Of a stretch of 64,000 bases of DNA, positions 1 through 9,221 are shown in pieces (the first letter of the stretch is position 1; each line of letters starts with the position of its first letter). The position numbers and the translations under genes are program-made. The stretch is from positions 9,088 through 73,087 of the forward strand of contig CALAUG010000045.1 of the NCBI GenBank assembly GCA_937892155.1, given 5' to 3'. A model generated the notes under the pieces. The model saw only the letters and a list, made by a program, of their open reading frames with translations, made no database searches and had not been told where the DNA came from. Source of the DNA: an uncultured Bacteroidales bacterium (GTDB lineage: Bacteria; Bacteroidota; Bacteroidia; Bacteroidales; UBA1715).

Positions 1-15
1 AAAAAACTTATTTCA

Positions 16-930
16 ATGGCTGAAATTGATTATAAAGCAGAAATTGCACGTTTAAAAAAAGAAAAAAATGCCGTCATCTTGGCACATTATTATCAAAATG
101 ATGACATTCAAGATATTGCGGATTTTCTTGGCGATAGTTTAAATTTAAGTCAGACTGCTGTCAAAACCGATGCGGACATTTTAGTTTTTTGCGGAGTGCA
201 TTTTATGGCAGAAACAGCTAAAATTCTTTCTCCAAATAAAAAAGTCCTACTTCCTGTTATGAATGCAGGCTGCCTAATGGCAGATACGATTAACAAAAAA
301 GATTTACAAGAATATAAAGACAAGCATCCCGATACAAAAATCATTACATACGTAAATACAACAGCAGAAATCAAGGCTTTGAGTGATTGTATCTGCACTT
401 CAACAAATGGATTAAAGATAATAGAACACTACCTTAATCAAGGCGAAAAAATCTTGTACACACCCGATCAAAATCTTGGGAAATATGCAATGAAAATTTC
501 GGGCAAACAATTTGAGGTTTGGAATGGTTGCTGTCCTATTCACCATTTTCTGGATATAAATAAAGTTCTGGAACAAAAAAAATTACACCCTAATGCATTG
601 ATAATTTCACACCCTGAAGCACAATTACCAATTTTGGAAATTTCTGACTATATTGGTTCTACCGCTCAATTACTTTCATACGTAAAAAAGTCGGATGCAC
701 AAGAATTTATTGTCTGTACGGAAAAAGGCGTTCTACATCCAATGAAACAACAAAATCCTGACAAACAATTTTACATCGGCAGTCCTACCCTTTCCTGCCA
801 CGATATGAAAAAAACACGGCTCGAAGATGTATACAATTGTTTGCTTAACGAAACAAACGAAATTTTTGTTGACGAAGAAGTAAGCAAAAAAGCCTTAAAA
901 GCACTCAATACAATGTTGGAATTGTCTTAA
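16..930 (+). CDS. nadA: quinolinate synthase NadA
   Basis: Condenses iminoaspartate with dihydroxyacetone phosphate to make quinolinate, the precursor of NAD; cytoplasmic 4Fe-4S enzyme. The protein has 304 residues, the usual NadA length. The three cluster cysteines are visible: C86 (NAGCLMAD), C172 or C173 (WNGCCPIHHF) and C261 (SPTLSCHDMKKT). The AHYYQ motif near residue 23 is also typical. Only 15 bases precede the ATG, so its promoter and possible partners nadB and nadC lie outside the window. Its stop overlaps the stop of the convergent flippase gene by 4 bases. Confidence 0.97.
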   Translation: MAEIDYKAEIARLKKEKNAVILAHYYQNDDIQDIADFLGDSLNLSQTAVKTDADILVFCGVHFMAETAKILSPNKKVLLPVMNAGCLMADTINKKDLQEYKDKHPDTKIITYVNTTAEIKALSDCICTSTNGLKIIEHYLNQGEKILYTPDQNLGKYAMKISGKQFEVWNGCCPIHHFLDINKVLEQKKLHPNALIISHPEAQLPILEISDYIGSTAQLLSYVKKSDAQEFIVCTEKGVLHPMKQQNPDKQFYIGSPTLSCHDMKKTRLEDVYNCLLNETNEIFVDEEVSKKALKALNTMLELS

Positions 931-2408
931 CAATTCTTTCTTGCCATTCTCAATTCGTTACCAACAGTTAGAATAGCGAATGCCATTACAAACACTGTTT
1001 TCACCACATACGACAATATTTGATTGTTGATAACAATGAATTTGTCGGCTACGAAAATAATTCCTGCTAAAACAAAATAAAATGCTAGAGCTCCTAATTT
1101 ATAAGGAATTCCATAGTGCTTTTGACAAAGTCTGTACGACAAAACTGCCATCAAAACGTAGCAAGCAAGTGTTGCCCACGCACAAGCAACATATCCGTAA
1201 ATTGGTACAAATATCATATTGATTGCCAATGTAATAAGTGCTCCAAAACCAGTAATTCCAATTCCAAATTTTGTTTGATTCGTCACTTTATACCAAATCG
1301 ACAAATTGAACACAATTCCCAAGAAAATATTTGCCATAAGAAGCACAGGAATAATATTTAAACCTTCATGGAAATTGCTTCCGATGAACAGTTTGAAAAT
1401 ATCTAAGTATAAGATAATTACCAAAAAGACGAACAACGTAAAAATGGTGAAGTAGTTCATAATTTTAGCATACGTTTCGCGAGAATCGGTTTCCTTCATT
1501 CGTGAGAAAAAAAATGGCTCGGCAGCAAAACGGAACGCCTGATTGAACAACGAAATAATCATTGCAAGTTTGTAATTTGCACCGTACACACCAACCTGCG
1601 ACAAAATGTATTGCGAAGCATCGGCGCCATCGGGAACAGTCAAAAAATAACGAAGAGAAACTCGGTCATACACTTCGTTGATACTACCAGCAAGTCCGGA
1701 AATAAGTAGCGGCCACGAATAACTCAAAATTCGTTTAAGCAAAGCATAATCAAAACCATTCCGCGATTTGAAAATGTCAGGAAGCAACAGCAGCAATGTT
1801 ACAACGCTTGCAACTAAGTTCGAAACAAAAATCCACAACACATTTGGCGTTGCAAAATGTTCCACAAACCATTCGTTTGAACTTGTTTTTGCTATATGCG
1901 GAAATACCAGAATGAGCAATAAGTTCAAACCAATATTGATGGCAATATTCGTGAGTTTGATTATGGCGAATTTCAGCGCTTTATTCTCGTGACGAAGTTT
2001 GGCGAATGGCACACTGGTAAAAGCATCTATACCTATGATGACTGCCATTATCATTATAAAATTTTGTTGATTGGCGTAACCCAAACCACTTGAAATCGGA
2101 TTAAGAAAAATTAGAACTAATCCTATGAAAATGAACGACGAAGTGAATAAGCTCGTCATAATAGTTGAGAATACTTTCGGTTGATCTTCTTTATTTTGCA
2201 CGAATCGGAAAAAACCAGTTTCCAAACCGTACGTAAGGAAAATCATCAGGAAAACAGTGTAGCTATACAATTCCGTTACAACTCCATATTCCGACTGCGA
2301 AAAGCATCGAGTGTAAAGCGGAACAAGCATAAAATTGAGGAAACGCCCAATGATTGTGCTCATTCCGTAGATTGCCGTTTGGCCTATAAGTTTTTTAATT
2401 ACTCCCAT
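927..2408 (-). CDS. polysaccharide flippase, PST/MATE-like
   Basis: A 493-residue integral membrane protein with about 12-14 hydrophobic segments, of the polysaccharide biosynthesis (Wzx-like) branch of the MOP superfamily. It starts MGVIKKLIGQTAIYG, followed by the LVPLYTRCFS type of N-terminus common in this family. By family it moves lipid-linked sugars across the inner membrane; the substrate cannot be read from sequence. Its start overlaps the end of hemW by 14 bases, so the two are probably cotranscribed. No glycosyltransferase lies beside it. A second flippase of the same family is at 41244-42536. Confidence 0.85.
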   Translation of the reverse strand: MGVIKKLIGQTAIYGMSTIIGRFLNFMLVPLYTRCFSQSEYGVVTELYSYTVFLMIFLTYGLETGFFRFVQNKEDQPKVFSTIMTSLFTSSFIFIGLVLIFLNPISSGLGYANQQNFIMIMAVIIGIDAFTSVPFAKLRHENKALKFAIIKLTNIAINIGLNLLLILVFPHIAKTSSNEWFVEHFATPNVLWIFVSNLVASVVTLLLLLPDIFKSRNGFDYALLKRILSYSWPLLISGLAGSINEVYDRVSLRYFLTVPDGADASQYILSQVGVYGANYKLAMIISLFNQAFRFAAEPFFFSRMKETDSRETYAKIMNYFTIFTLFVFLVIILYLDIFKLFIGSNFHEGLNIIPVLLMANIFLGIVFNLSIWYKVTNQTKFGIGITGFGALITLAINMIFVPIYGYVACAWATLACYVLMAVLSYRLCQKHYGIPYKLGALAFYFVLAGIIFVADKFIVINNQILSYVVKTVFVMAFAILTVGNELRMARKNC

Positions 2409-3540
2409 TTTGTATCATAAAAAGGTCGCTCATAATTGAATCGGACAACATAATGCCCTGTCGAGTGAGCGAAATATTAGTTTGATGTTCCTGCAAAAGT
2501 CCGCGTTTGATGTACGAATCTTTTTGCGTCACAAAATTACGATAATATTCTTCGGGGAAATTATTTTTGATTAACCTTATATCAACACCTTTTTTAGTCC
2601 GTAAGCTAGTCATTATCAATTCATTGTATTTGTCTGTTAATGAAAGGGTTTCCATTTCAAACGGAATACTGTTGTTTTTGATTGCTTCAATATATTTAGC
2701 ATTATGCGCAATGTTCCAATAGCGATGTGCACCGTCAAACGAGTGTGCAGACGGACCGACACCTAAATATGGTTCTCCGCTCCAATACGAAGAATTGTGG
2801 CGGGAATACATCCCGTCTTTTGCAAAATTTGATATTTCATATTGCTCAAAACCAGTTCGTTGCGACCAATCAATTAAATAATTGAATTGCTCCAAAACGG
2901 AGTCTTCGGTTGGAAGAATGAATTTTCCTGTTTTAACAAACTTATTGAGAGCCGTATGTTCCTCAACCATAAGTGAATATGCCGATAAATGTTGTATGTT
3001 GAGGTTTTCGACTTCTTGAAGATTTTGCTTCCAACGCTCCAAAGTCATATTCGGCAAGCCATAAATCAAATCTATGGTAATGTTTTCAAAACCAACATTT
3101 TGCGCAATTTTCACCGCATTTTTAGCCGATTCGGCAGAATGCCGTCGGTTAAGCAATTGCAAATCATCGTCAAAAAAAGATTGGATGCCAATGCTTAATC
3201 GATTTATTCTTAACGATTTAAGCATTTTGCAATATTCTTCTGAAATATCGTCGGGATTACATTCAAAGGAAATTTCCGCACCAGAAGAAATGGAAAAATT
3301 CTCGTGAATTGTATCAAAAATACGAGTCAGCTCATCTTTATTCAACACCGAGGGAGTTCCGCCACCAAAATAAATCGTACTGAGCGGTTCTGTAATGAAA
3401 TCTTTTCGTAGTTGCAATTCTTTGCAAATAGCAGAAACATACTCATCCCTCGTTTTTAGATTGAGACTAAAATGAAAATCGCAATAATAACAAAGCTTTT
3501 TACAATACGGGACGTGAATATATAAATGAGTAATGCTCAA
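2395..3540 (-). CDS. hemW: radical SAM heme chaperone HemW-like
   Basis: Radical SAM protein of 381 residues. The CX3CX2C cluster motif is at C13, C17 and C20 (PYCKKLCYYC), followed by YFGGGTPS (SAM-binding GGE-like motif) and NRLSIGIQSF. The segment GPSAHSFDG and the length fit HemW (heme insertion chaperone) rather than true HemN. The C-terminal 100 residues form the HemN-type C-terminal domain. The downstream flippase overlaps it by 14 bases. Annotations often call this family coproporphyrinogen III oxidase; the lack of a long N-terminal HemN extension argues for HemW. Confidence 0.9.
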   Translation of the reverse strand: MSITHLYIHVPYCKKLCYYCDFHFSLNLKTRDEYVSAICKELQLRKDFITEPLSTIYFGGGTPSVLNKDELTRIFDTIHENFSISSGAEISFECNPDDISEEYCKMLKSLRINRLSIGIQSFFDDDLQLLNRRHSAESAKNAVKIAQNVGFENITIDLIYGLPNMTLERWKQNLQEVENLNIQHLSAYSLMVEEHTALNKFVKTGKFILPTEDSVLEQFNYLIDWSQRTGFEQYEISNFAKDGMYSRHNSSYWSGEPYLGVGPSAHSFDGAHRYWNIAHNAKYIEAIKNNSIPFEMETLSLTDKYNELIMTSLRTKKGVDIRLIKNNFPEEYYRNFVTQKDSYIKRGLLQEHQTNISLTRQGIMLSDSIMSDLFMIQNGSN

Positions 3541-3575
3541 TTCGTAATGTTAAGCACGTTATAGAAAGAGCTGTA

Positions 3576-4634
3576 TTATTTTACAACACCTTCCTTAATC
3601 AAATATTCACCAATTTGAACAGCATTCAAAGCAGCACCTTTCTTAATTTGGTCGCCCGAAAGCCAGAATGTAAGACCGTTGTCGTTTGCCAAATCTTTGC
3701 GGACACGACCAACATACACGTTATCTTTTCCGCCTGTATATAACGGCATTGGATAAGGCAAATCTTTCAAAGTTTCCTTGTCTGGATTTTGATTAGCTTT
3801 TGTTCCAACTGCTTGAGGATTATCAACAAGTGTTACGCCTGCGCCGTTTGCAAGTGCTTTTTGTGCGTCGGCAACGCTGATAGGTTTTTCTGTTTCAATC
3901 CACACAGCTTCGGAATGCGAACGAAGTGACGAAATTCTTACACACATTGCAGAGCAGCGAGCATCGGTGTGCATAATCTTGCGAGTTTCGTTGAACATCT
4001 TCATTTCCTCTTTTGTGTATCCGTTGTCGGTGAAAACATCGATTTGTGGAATCACGTTGTATGCCAATTGATACGCAAATTTGTTGACCGTTGGTTGTTG
4101 GTCGTTTGCCAATTCCTTGTATTGTTGTTTCAATTCAGCCATTGCAGCGGCTCCGGCTCCCGAAGCACTTTGATATGAAGCAACGTGAATTGTCTTGATA
4201 TGCGATAGTTTTTCAAGCGGTTGCAAACAAACAACCATCATAATTGTCGTACAGTTTGGGTTTGCAATAATTCCTTTTGGGCGAACCAATGCATCTTTCG
4301 CGTTGCATTCAGGAACAACAAGTGGAACTTGATCGTCCATACGGAATGCGCTTGAGTTGTCAATCATAATAGCGCCATGTTTTGTGATATCTTCGGCAAA
4401 TTCCTTGGAGACACCGGCTCCGGCCGAAGTAAAAGCAATGTCAACGCCTTTAAAATCATCGCCATGTTTCAATAATTGAACGGTGTATTCCTTACCTTTA
4501 AAAGTGTATTTTTTCCCTGCACTACGTTCAGAACCAAACAAAACTAATTCGTCCATTGGGAAATTTCTTTCATCTAAAATTTTTAGAAATTCTTGTCCAA
4601 CGGCCCCACTTGCGCCAACAATTGCTACTTTCAT
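3576..4634 (-). CDS. asd: aspartate-semialdehyde dehydrogenase
   Basis: Reduces aspartyl phosphate to aspartate semialdehyde, feeding lysine/diaminopimelate, threonine and methionine synthesis. Length 352. The N-terminal NADP-binding motif is VAIVGASGAVG; the catalytic cysteine is C128 in NPNCTT; a conserved SLRSHSEAVW segment holds the acid/base histidine. With ddh at 10472 the window carries two steps of the diaminopimelate route. A TAnnTTTG-like box (positions 4675-4682 on the minus strand) sits about 40 bases upstream and lies next to the divergent box for the gene at 4692. Confidence 0.96.
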   Translation of the reverse strand: MKVAIVGASGAVGQEFLKILDERNFPMDELVLFGSERSAGKKYTFKGKEYTVQLLKHGDDFKGVDIAFTSAGAGVSKEFAEDITKHGAIMIDNSSAFRMDDQVPLVVPECNAKDALVRPKGIIANPNCTTIMMVVCLQPLEKLSHIKTIHVASYQSASGAGAAAMAELKQQYKELANDQQPTVNKFAYQLAYNVIPQIDVFTDNGYTKEEMKMFNETRKIMHTDARCSAMCVRISSLRSHSEAVWIETEKPISVADAQKALANGAGVTLVDNPQAVGTKANQNPDKETLKDLPYPMPLYTGGKDNVYVGRVRKDLANDNGLTFWLSGDQIKKGAALNAVQIGEYLIKEGVVK

Positions 4635-4645
4635 AAGAATTTTAC

Positions 4646-4682
4646 TATATTTGTACGTTAAATTTTTAACACCGCAAATATA
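4646..4682. promoter_or_regulatory. divergent promoter region, asd / lamin-tail gene
   Basis: Two -7 boxes of the Bacteroidetes type TAnnTTTG face away from each other: TATATTTG at 4646-4653 (plus, 39 bases before the ATG at 4692) and the complement of CAAATATA at 4675-4682 (minus, 41 bases before the asd ATG). A TTG lies 21 bases upstream of the plus box; no clear -33 element is seen for the minus one. The two polymerase footprints would overlap. Confidence 0.5.
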
Positions 4683-4691
4683 TAACTAATT

Positions 4692-7034
4692 ATGAAAAAG
4701 ATTTTTTCGCTCACGGCATTTTTATGCTGTTGCATTGCTTTACAAGCACAAGTTTTGGAACAATTTGAACAGACCGACATTGGTGCATCGTACTCGTCAG
4801 GTAGTTTTTTAGGAGACTGGAATATTACGTGGAATTATCACGATTCCCGTGGAAATCAACAAATTACAAGGAATCAAAACAAAGCTATTAGTTTCAACAA
4901 GTCAGCAAATGCCTGTTTATATACTGACACAATTCCGTATGGTATCAAATCAATTTCGTTTTTATACGAACAAACTCTCTCAACTAATTGTTCAGCAGAC
5001 ATTTACATAAATGATTTAAAAATTGGAACCATTGAAACACTCAATGAAAAAGGTATCACGAAACAATATGCCGTAACTATTGATTTTGATGAAAAATGCG
5101 TACTGAAAATACAACAGACATCTGACAAATCGGGACAACTGACATTAGACGATATTTCCATACAATTTGCACACACGCCCTTTGTCTGTAACGCAATCAA
5201 CACGGTTGGCACTACCATTATTGCTGCTTTTTCGCACCCTATTGCCACCGCAACAATTAGTTCCTTCCCTGAAAATATTTTTTTGACAAAAAAAATTGAA
5301 GGAAACACACTTCTACTCGAACTATACGAAAATATCTGCGGAACTTTTACAGTAGATTTTTCAGAACTAAGCGATACCTCTGGAGAAGTAATGGTTGATA
5401 CAACTTTTACCTTGTCGTTTTACGGAAAACCGACCGTAAACTCCATAGTTATTTCAGAAATCATGGCTGACCCTTCGCCTATTGTCGGATTGCCGGAATT
5501 TGAATATGTTGAAATGTATAATAACTCGGATTGTGCTGTTCAATGCTCTAATTTACAATTTGTTGTCGGAACCAATGCTGTCAAGCTTCCGCAAAAAATT
5601 TTTGATTCGCAGACGTATTTGACAATTATTTCTTCTAAGGCGAAATCATACATTCAAGACACTTCCAATTATTTGTTTTTAGACAATTTCCCTGCTATTA
5701 CTAATGCCGGGCAAACGATTGCGTTGCTCTACAACGACGAAATAATTTCGTCAGTAACGTTTTATGATTCTTGGTATAGTGACAATTTCAAGGCTGATGG
5801 CGGCTGGAGTTTAGAAAAAATTGACATTCAAAATGTTTCGGAAACGAAAGGTAATTGGTCGGTGGCAAACAATAGATTAGGCGGTTCTCCAAGTAAAGAA
5901 AATAGTGTTTCAAAAGAAAACAATGATATAATATCTCCCGAAATTTTGTCTATTCAAATCGTTTCGGATTCCACCGTCTTTATTGAATTTTCGGAAAATA
6001 TCGATAAAAGTGTTTTCGAAGAAGTTCATATCCAGGACAATGAAATTGTAAAGGTTGGACCAATAGATTTTTCATTGTCAAAATATCAAATCACAACGAA
6101 AAATCATTTTCAACACAACCAGAGTTACAATATAGAATTTTTACAAAGTTGCACCGATTTTGCTGAAAATCAGTTTGTTGTAACTAATCACAATTTTGCC
6201 ATAACCGACTCCATCATACAACGAAATTCTATTGTAGTAAACGAAATTTTGTTCAATCCACTTTCGGGAAATAGCGATTTCGTGGAATTGTACAACAATT
6301 CTAATTCGTATTTCGATTTATCTCAATTGTATGTGTCAAATGGCACAGATTTTACACGTGTATCCGAAACATTTTTGCTTTTCCCGCCACATACCTATGC
6401 GCTTATTTCGGCTGACGCGGAGGTTTACAAAACATCATCTGCGTATAAAAACAGTCTTTTCATTTCTACAAAATTGCCGACATTTCCCGACGACGAAGGA
6501 CTTGTGATGCTTATTAACAAATGGGAAGAAGTGATTGATTCTGTAGCATATAGCGAAAAATGGCATTCGTCGTATATTTCCAACGTTGACGGCGTTTCGC
6601 TTGAACGAATTGATTTTTCGTTGCCTTCGGAATTTGCTTCTACGTGGTTTTCTGCGGCAGAATCCGTTGGATTTTCCACGCCAGTTTATGAAAATTCACA
6701 ATATAAAAAGAAAAACTTCCATTCCGGAATTTCGTTGGAATCGGAAGTAGTGACACCAAATGGCGACGGTGATTGCGATGAATTGGTGGTACTTTTGGGT
6801 GAAACAAATTTAGGAACGATGTGCAACATTCGAATTTTTTCGACCTCGGGAAGATTGTTACGACAAGTTGCCAATAATCAACTATTAGGCGAGAATGATA
6901 TTATTCGTTGGGATTGCACCAATTCTAACGGCAACTTGTTACTATCGGGAATTTATTTGATGCATATAGAATTACTGAAAAACGGCAAGAAAATTCATTC
7001 CGAAAAAATTGGATTCACAATTTTGAGAGAGTGA
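4692..7034 (+). CDS. secreted lamin-tail-domain protein, probable T9SS cargo
   Basis: A 780-residue exported protein of unknown function. N-terminal signal peptide (MKKIFSLTAFLCCCIALQAQ). It has two lamin-tail-type beta domains, recognisable by ISEIMADPSP...EYVEMYNNS (about residue 250) and VVNEILFNP...DFVELYNNS (about residue 515), with an Ig-like segment between them (ISPEILSIQ, about residue 415). The C-terminus (PNGDGDCDE, then SGIYLMHIELLKNGKK) resembles the gliding-motility/type IX sorting end of Bacteroidetes surface proteins. porQ at 55461 shows the host has type IX secretion. Likely a cell-surface adhesin or scaffold; no enzyme motif was seen. Confidence 0.75.
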   Translation: MKKIFSLTAFLCCCIALQAQVLEQFEQTDIGASYSSGSFLGDWNITWNYHDSRGNQQITRNQNKAISFNKSANACLYTDTIPYGIKSISFLYEQTLSTNCSADIYINDLKIGTIETLNEKGITKQYAVTIDFDEKCVLKIQQTSDKSGQLTLDDISIQFAHTPFVCNAINTVGTTIIAAFSHPIATATISSFPENIFLTKKIEGNTLLLELYENICGTFTVDFSELSDTSGEVMVDTTFTLSFYGKPTVNSIVISEIMADPSPIVGLPEFEYVEMYNNSDCAVQCSNLQFVVGTNAVKLPQKIFDSQTYLTIISSKAKSYIQDTSNYLFLDNFPAITNAGQTIALLYNDEIISSVTFYDSWYSDNFKADGGWSLEKIDIQNVSETKGNWSVANNRLGGSPSKENSVSKENNDIISPEILSIQIVSDSTVFIEFSENIDKSVFEEVHIQDNEIVKVGPIDFSLSKYQITTKNHFQHNQSYNIEFLQSCTDFAENQFVVTNHNFAITDSIIQRNSIVVNEILFNPLSGNSDFVELYNNSNSYFDLSQLYVSNGTDFTRVSETFLLFPPHTYALISADAEVYKTSSAYKNSLFISTKLPTFPDDEGLVMLINKWEEVIDSVAYSEKWHSSYISNVDGVSLERIDFSLPSEFASTWFSAAESVGFSTPVYENSQYKKKNFHSGISLESEVVTPNGDGDCDELVVLLGETNLGTMCNIRIFSTSGRLLRQVANNQLLGENDIIRWDCTNSNGNLLLSGIYLMHIELLKNGKKIHSEKIGFTILRE

Positions 7035-7050
7035 AATCTCAATATCTTTG
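7022..7050 (+). promoter_or_regulatory. Bacteroidetes-type promoter with near-leaderless start
   Basis: TTTG at 7022-7025, a 17-base spacer, then TATCTTTG at 7043-7050, a close match to TTTG-N17-20-TAnnTTTG. It lies inside the last codons of the upstream gene. The next ATG is at 7055, where transcription would be expected to begin, so the message may have almost no leader. Confidence 0.55.
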
Positions 7051-7054
7051 CTGT

Positions 7055-8215
7055 ATGAATTTGTATATTTTTAATCCAGACCACGATTTGGCTCTCGCCA
7101 CGGATTCCGACCATTTCGATGCGCCGAATTCTGCTAAAATCTTTGCCGAAGATTTTGCTTGTTTGCCATGTTGGTTCGCCCAAAAGAATAGTTCCGTTTT
7201 TGCAAAAAACGTACGGTTGGATTGGTGGCAAAATATGCAAAGTTTATTTCCACAACTTCAGTCAATTTCACTTTGCAATTCTATCCCAAAGAATATAGAT
7301 TTTGCTTCCCCATGGGGTTGGAACAAAACAATCAGAAAGTTTCTTGAAAAACAAGGTGTTTCCGCCGTTCCTTCGGTTGAGCAATTAAATTGTTTGCGGG
7401 AATTGCAACATAGAAAATGGGCGATTGAAGCAACAAAATATATTGCGAAGTTTGACGGGAAAAATCTTCGTTTAGCACCGCCAGCAATGTTATTACAAGA
7501 AAATGAAATTGAGAATTTTGTTGCTGAACATCCGTATTCCATTTTCAAGGCACCGTGGTCGGGAAGTGGGAAAGGAATTGTGCGAAGTCTCGGTTGCTTG
7601 TCTGAAAATTTGCTGAATCGTGTAAAAAATATGGCAAACAAGCAAGGATGTGTCGTTGCAGAACCATTGTACACTGTTATTCAAGACTTTGCAATGGAAT
7701 TTTACTGCACAAATTCTGTCACGAAATTTGCAGGTTATTCGTGGTTTTTCACCAACGAGCACGGGGCATATCAAGGAAATTTGCTCGCATCGGATGATTA
7801 CATTGCGGAAAAACTCTCGCAATGGATTTCAAAAGAACAGCTTGCAACAATCAAACAACGTTTAATAGAATTTCTTGATAAAACAATAGCACCAAATTAT
7901 AGTGGATATTTGGGAGTAGATATGTTTATATATCAACAAAATGGCGAAATTTTTATACATCCCTGTGTTGAAATAAATTTGAGAATGACTATGGGTTTGG
8001 TTGCCCGATTATTTTACGACAAGTATGTAGGACAAGGGAAAATTGGTCGCTATTTCGTTGATTATTTTACAAATTCTTCAGAATTGGTTGCGGAGCACAC
8101 AAAACAATCAGAAAACAAATTGATTGTTGCTGATGGGAAAATACAAAAAGGATATATGTCGTTGAATCCTATTGACGAAGCTTCGCACTATCGGGCTCGA
8201 GTGGAAATTATATAG
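7055..8215 (+). CDS. uncharacterised ATP-grasp-like protein
   Basis: A 386-residue cytoplasmic protein of a family I recognise only as conserved and uncharacterised in Bacteroidetes. It begins MNLYIFNPDHDLALA. The middle carries FKAPWSGSGKGI (about residue 165), like the glycine-rich ATP-binding loop of ATP-grasp ligases, and a late segment GYLGVDMF...EINLRMTMG (about 290-320) like the ATP-grasp Glu/Asn metal site. That suggests a carboxylate-amine ligase; the substrate is unknown. I chose ATG 7055 rather than GTG 7031 because the conserved FNPDHDLALA core begins there and a promoter box ends at 7050. The last 8 bases overlap the convergent gene. Confidence 0.6.
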   Translation: MNLYIFNPDHDLALATDSDHFDAPNSAKIFAEDFACLPCWFAQKNSSVFAKNVRLDWWQNMQSLFPQLQSISLCNSIPKNIDFASPWGWNKTIRKFLEKQGVSAVPSVEQLNCLRELQHRKWAIEATKYIAKFDGKNLRLAPPAMLLQENEIENFVAEHPYSIFKAPWSGSGKGIVRSLGCLSENLLNRVKNMANKQGCVVAEPLYTVIQDFAMEFYCTNSVTKFAGYSWFFTNEHGAYQGNLLASDDYIAEKLSQWISKEQLATIKQRLIEFLDKTIAPNYSGYLGVDMFIYQQNGEIFIHPCVEINLRMTMGLVARLFYDKYVGQGKIGRYFVDYFTNSSELVAEHTKQSENKLIVADGKIQKGYMSLNPIDEASHYRARVEII

Positions 8216-8597
8216 AAGTAAATTCTTCTTCGGCGTCATCAAAAATGATTTCTTTCACCTCAATTTTGACGCCTTCGCCATCATCAATTTCGCAGTCAAC
8301 TTCGCCACGAATCTCTATTTCAATTTGATTACTTGACGGTACCATCGGCAACAAACTTGACTTAACTTCTATGATAATCTGCCCTGTTCCATCTTCGAAC
8401 CAAAACCGTTTTCGTGAAATTTGCGAGGCAACCGTTCCTGTCAATGTTACGTATGTGTCGGTTTTGTCGAGCGCAACTGCGTTTTCTATAATTTCCTGAA
8501 TTGTTGACTGTTGGACCTTTTGTGGATGGCAAAAAGAAAATATCAGCACGATACCTATGACTATTACAGCAAGTATGGCAAAGAAAATTTTCTTCAT
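8208..8597 (-). CDS. small OB-fold (BOF-like) exported protein
   Basis: 129 residues. An N-terminal hydrophobic segment (about 4-22) acts as signal or anchor; the Cys at 23 (FSFC) is a poor lipobox. The rest reads like a bacterial OB-fold: TYVTLTGTVASQ, then RFWFEDGTGQIIIEV and IEIRGEVD. Such proteins are periplasmic and often bind small cationic ligands; the role here is unknown. A TACTTTTG-type box (minus strand, 8629-8636) lies about 32 bases upstream of the start. Confidence 0.6.
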   Translation of the reverse strand: MKKIFFAILAVIVIGIVLIFSFCHPQKVQQSTIQEIIENAVALDKTDTYVTLTGTVASQISRKRFWFEDGTGQIIIEVKSSLLPMVPSSNQIEIEIRGEVDCEIDDGEGVKIEVKEIIFDDAEEEFTSI

Positions 8598-8681
8598 TTT
8601 TTCAAAAAATCTAAGATTCTCTACTCTACAAAAGTAAAAAAATATGAAAACAATAAACCTTTCTACAGTAAAAAAATGCTA

Positions 8682-9131
8682 TCATTTTTGTTTTGGAAGA
8701 AATTGAGAAACATCAGCCCCGTATGAAATCAGTTCACGCACTATCGACGACGAAATATGTTCAAACTCCGGAGGGGTCACAAAAAACACTGTTTCTATTC
8801 CAGACAATTGTTTATTGGTCTGTGCAATTGATTTTTCGTACTCAAAATCTGTTGTATTACGCAAGCCTCTCACAAGAAATTGAGCATTATTTTTTTTGCA
8901 AAAATCCACTGTCAGCATGCTATAGGTCTCAACAGAAATTTTAGGATTGCCAGCAAACAAATCCGAAATCACTTGAACTCTTTTTTCAAGTTTCTCGTTA
9001 TTTTTTTTCTCAGCATTTACGCCTATTGCAATAATAATTTTATCAAAAATCGGCAAAGCCGAATCAACAACAGCTTTATGTCCTATTGTAAAAGGATCAA
9101 AACTACCTGGGAAAACTGCTATTTTTTCCAT
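8682..9131 (-). CDS. coaD: phosphopantetheine adenylyltransferase
   Basis: Transfers AMP from ATP to 4'-phosphopantetheine in CoA synthesis. 149 residues. The nucleotidyltransferase signature GSFDPFTIGH is at residues 8-17, and RGLRNTTDFEYE at about 88 is the phosphopantetheine/ATP loop. The ISSSIVREL segment is also typical. The frame could extend to 9164, but ATG 9131 (MEKIAVFPGSFDP) matches the family N-terminus. A box complementary to TACTTTTG is at 9152-9159. Confidence 0.96.
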   Translation of the reverse strand: MEKIAVFPGSFDPFTIGHKAVVDSALPIFDKIIIAIGVNAEKKNNEKLEKRVQVISDLFAGNPKISVETYSMLTVDFCKKNNAQFLVRGLRNTTDFEYEKSIAQTNKQLSGIETVFFVTPPEFEHISSSIVRELISYGADVSQFLPKQK

Positions 9132-9221
9132 AATACAGAGATTATATAATGCAAAAGTACACAAAAAGAGAGTGTGATACGGAATTATTCGTTTATTTTG
9201 TACGAAAATAAAATTAAGACT

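Noticed and set aside
7258..7674. 138-residue minus-strand frame
   Set aside because: Antisense to the ATP-grasp-like gene; no domain or signal.
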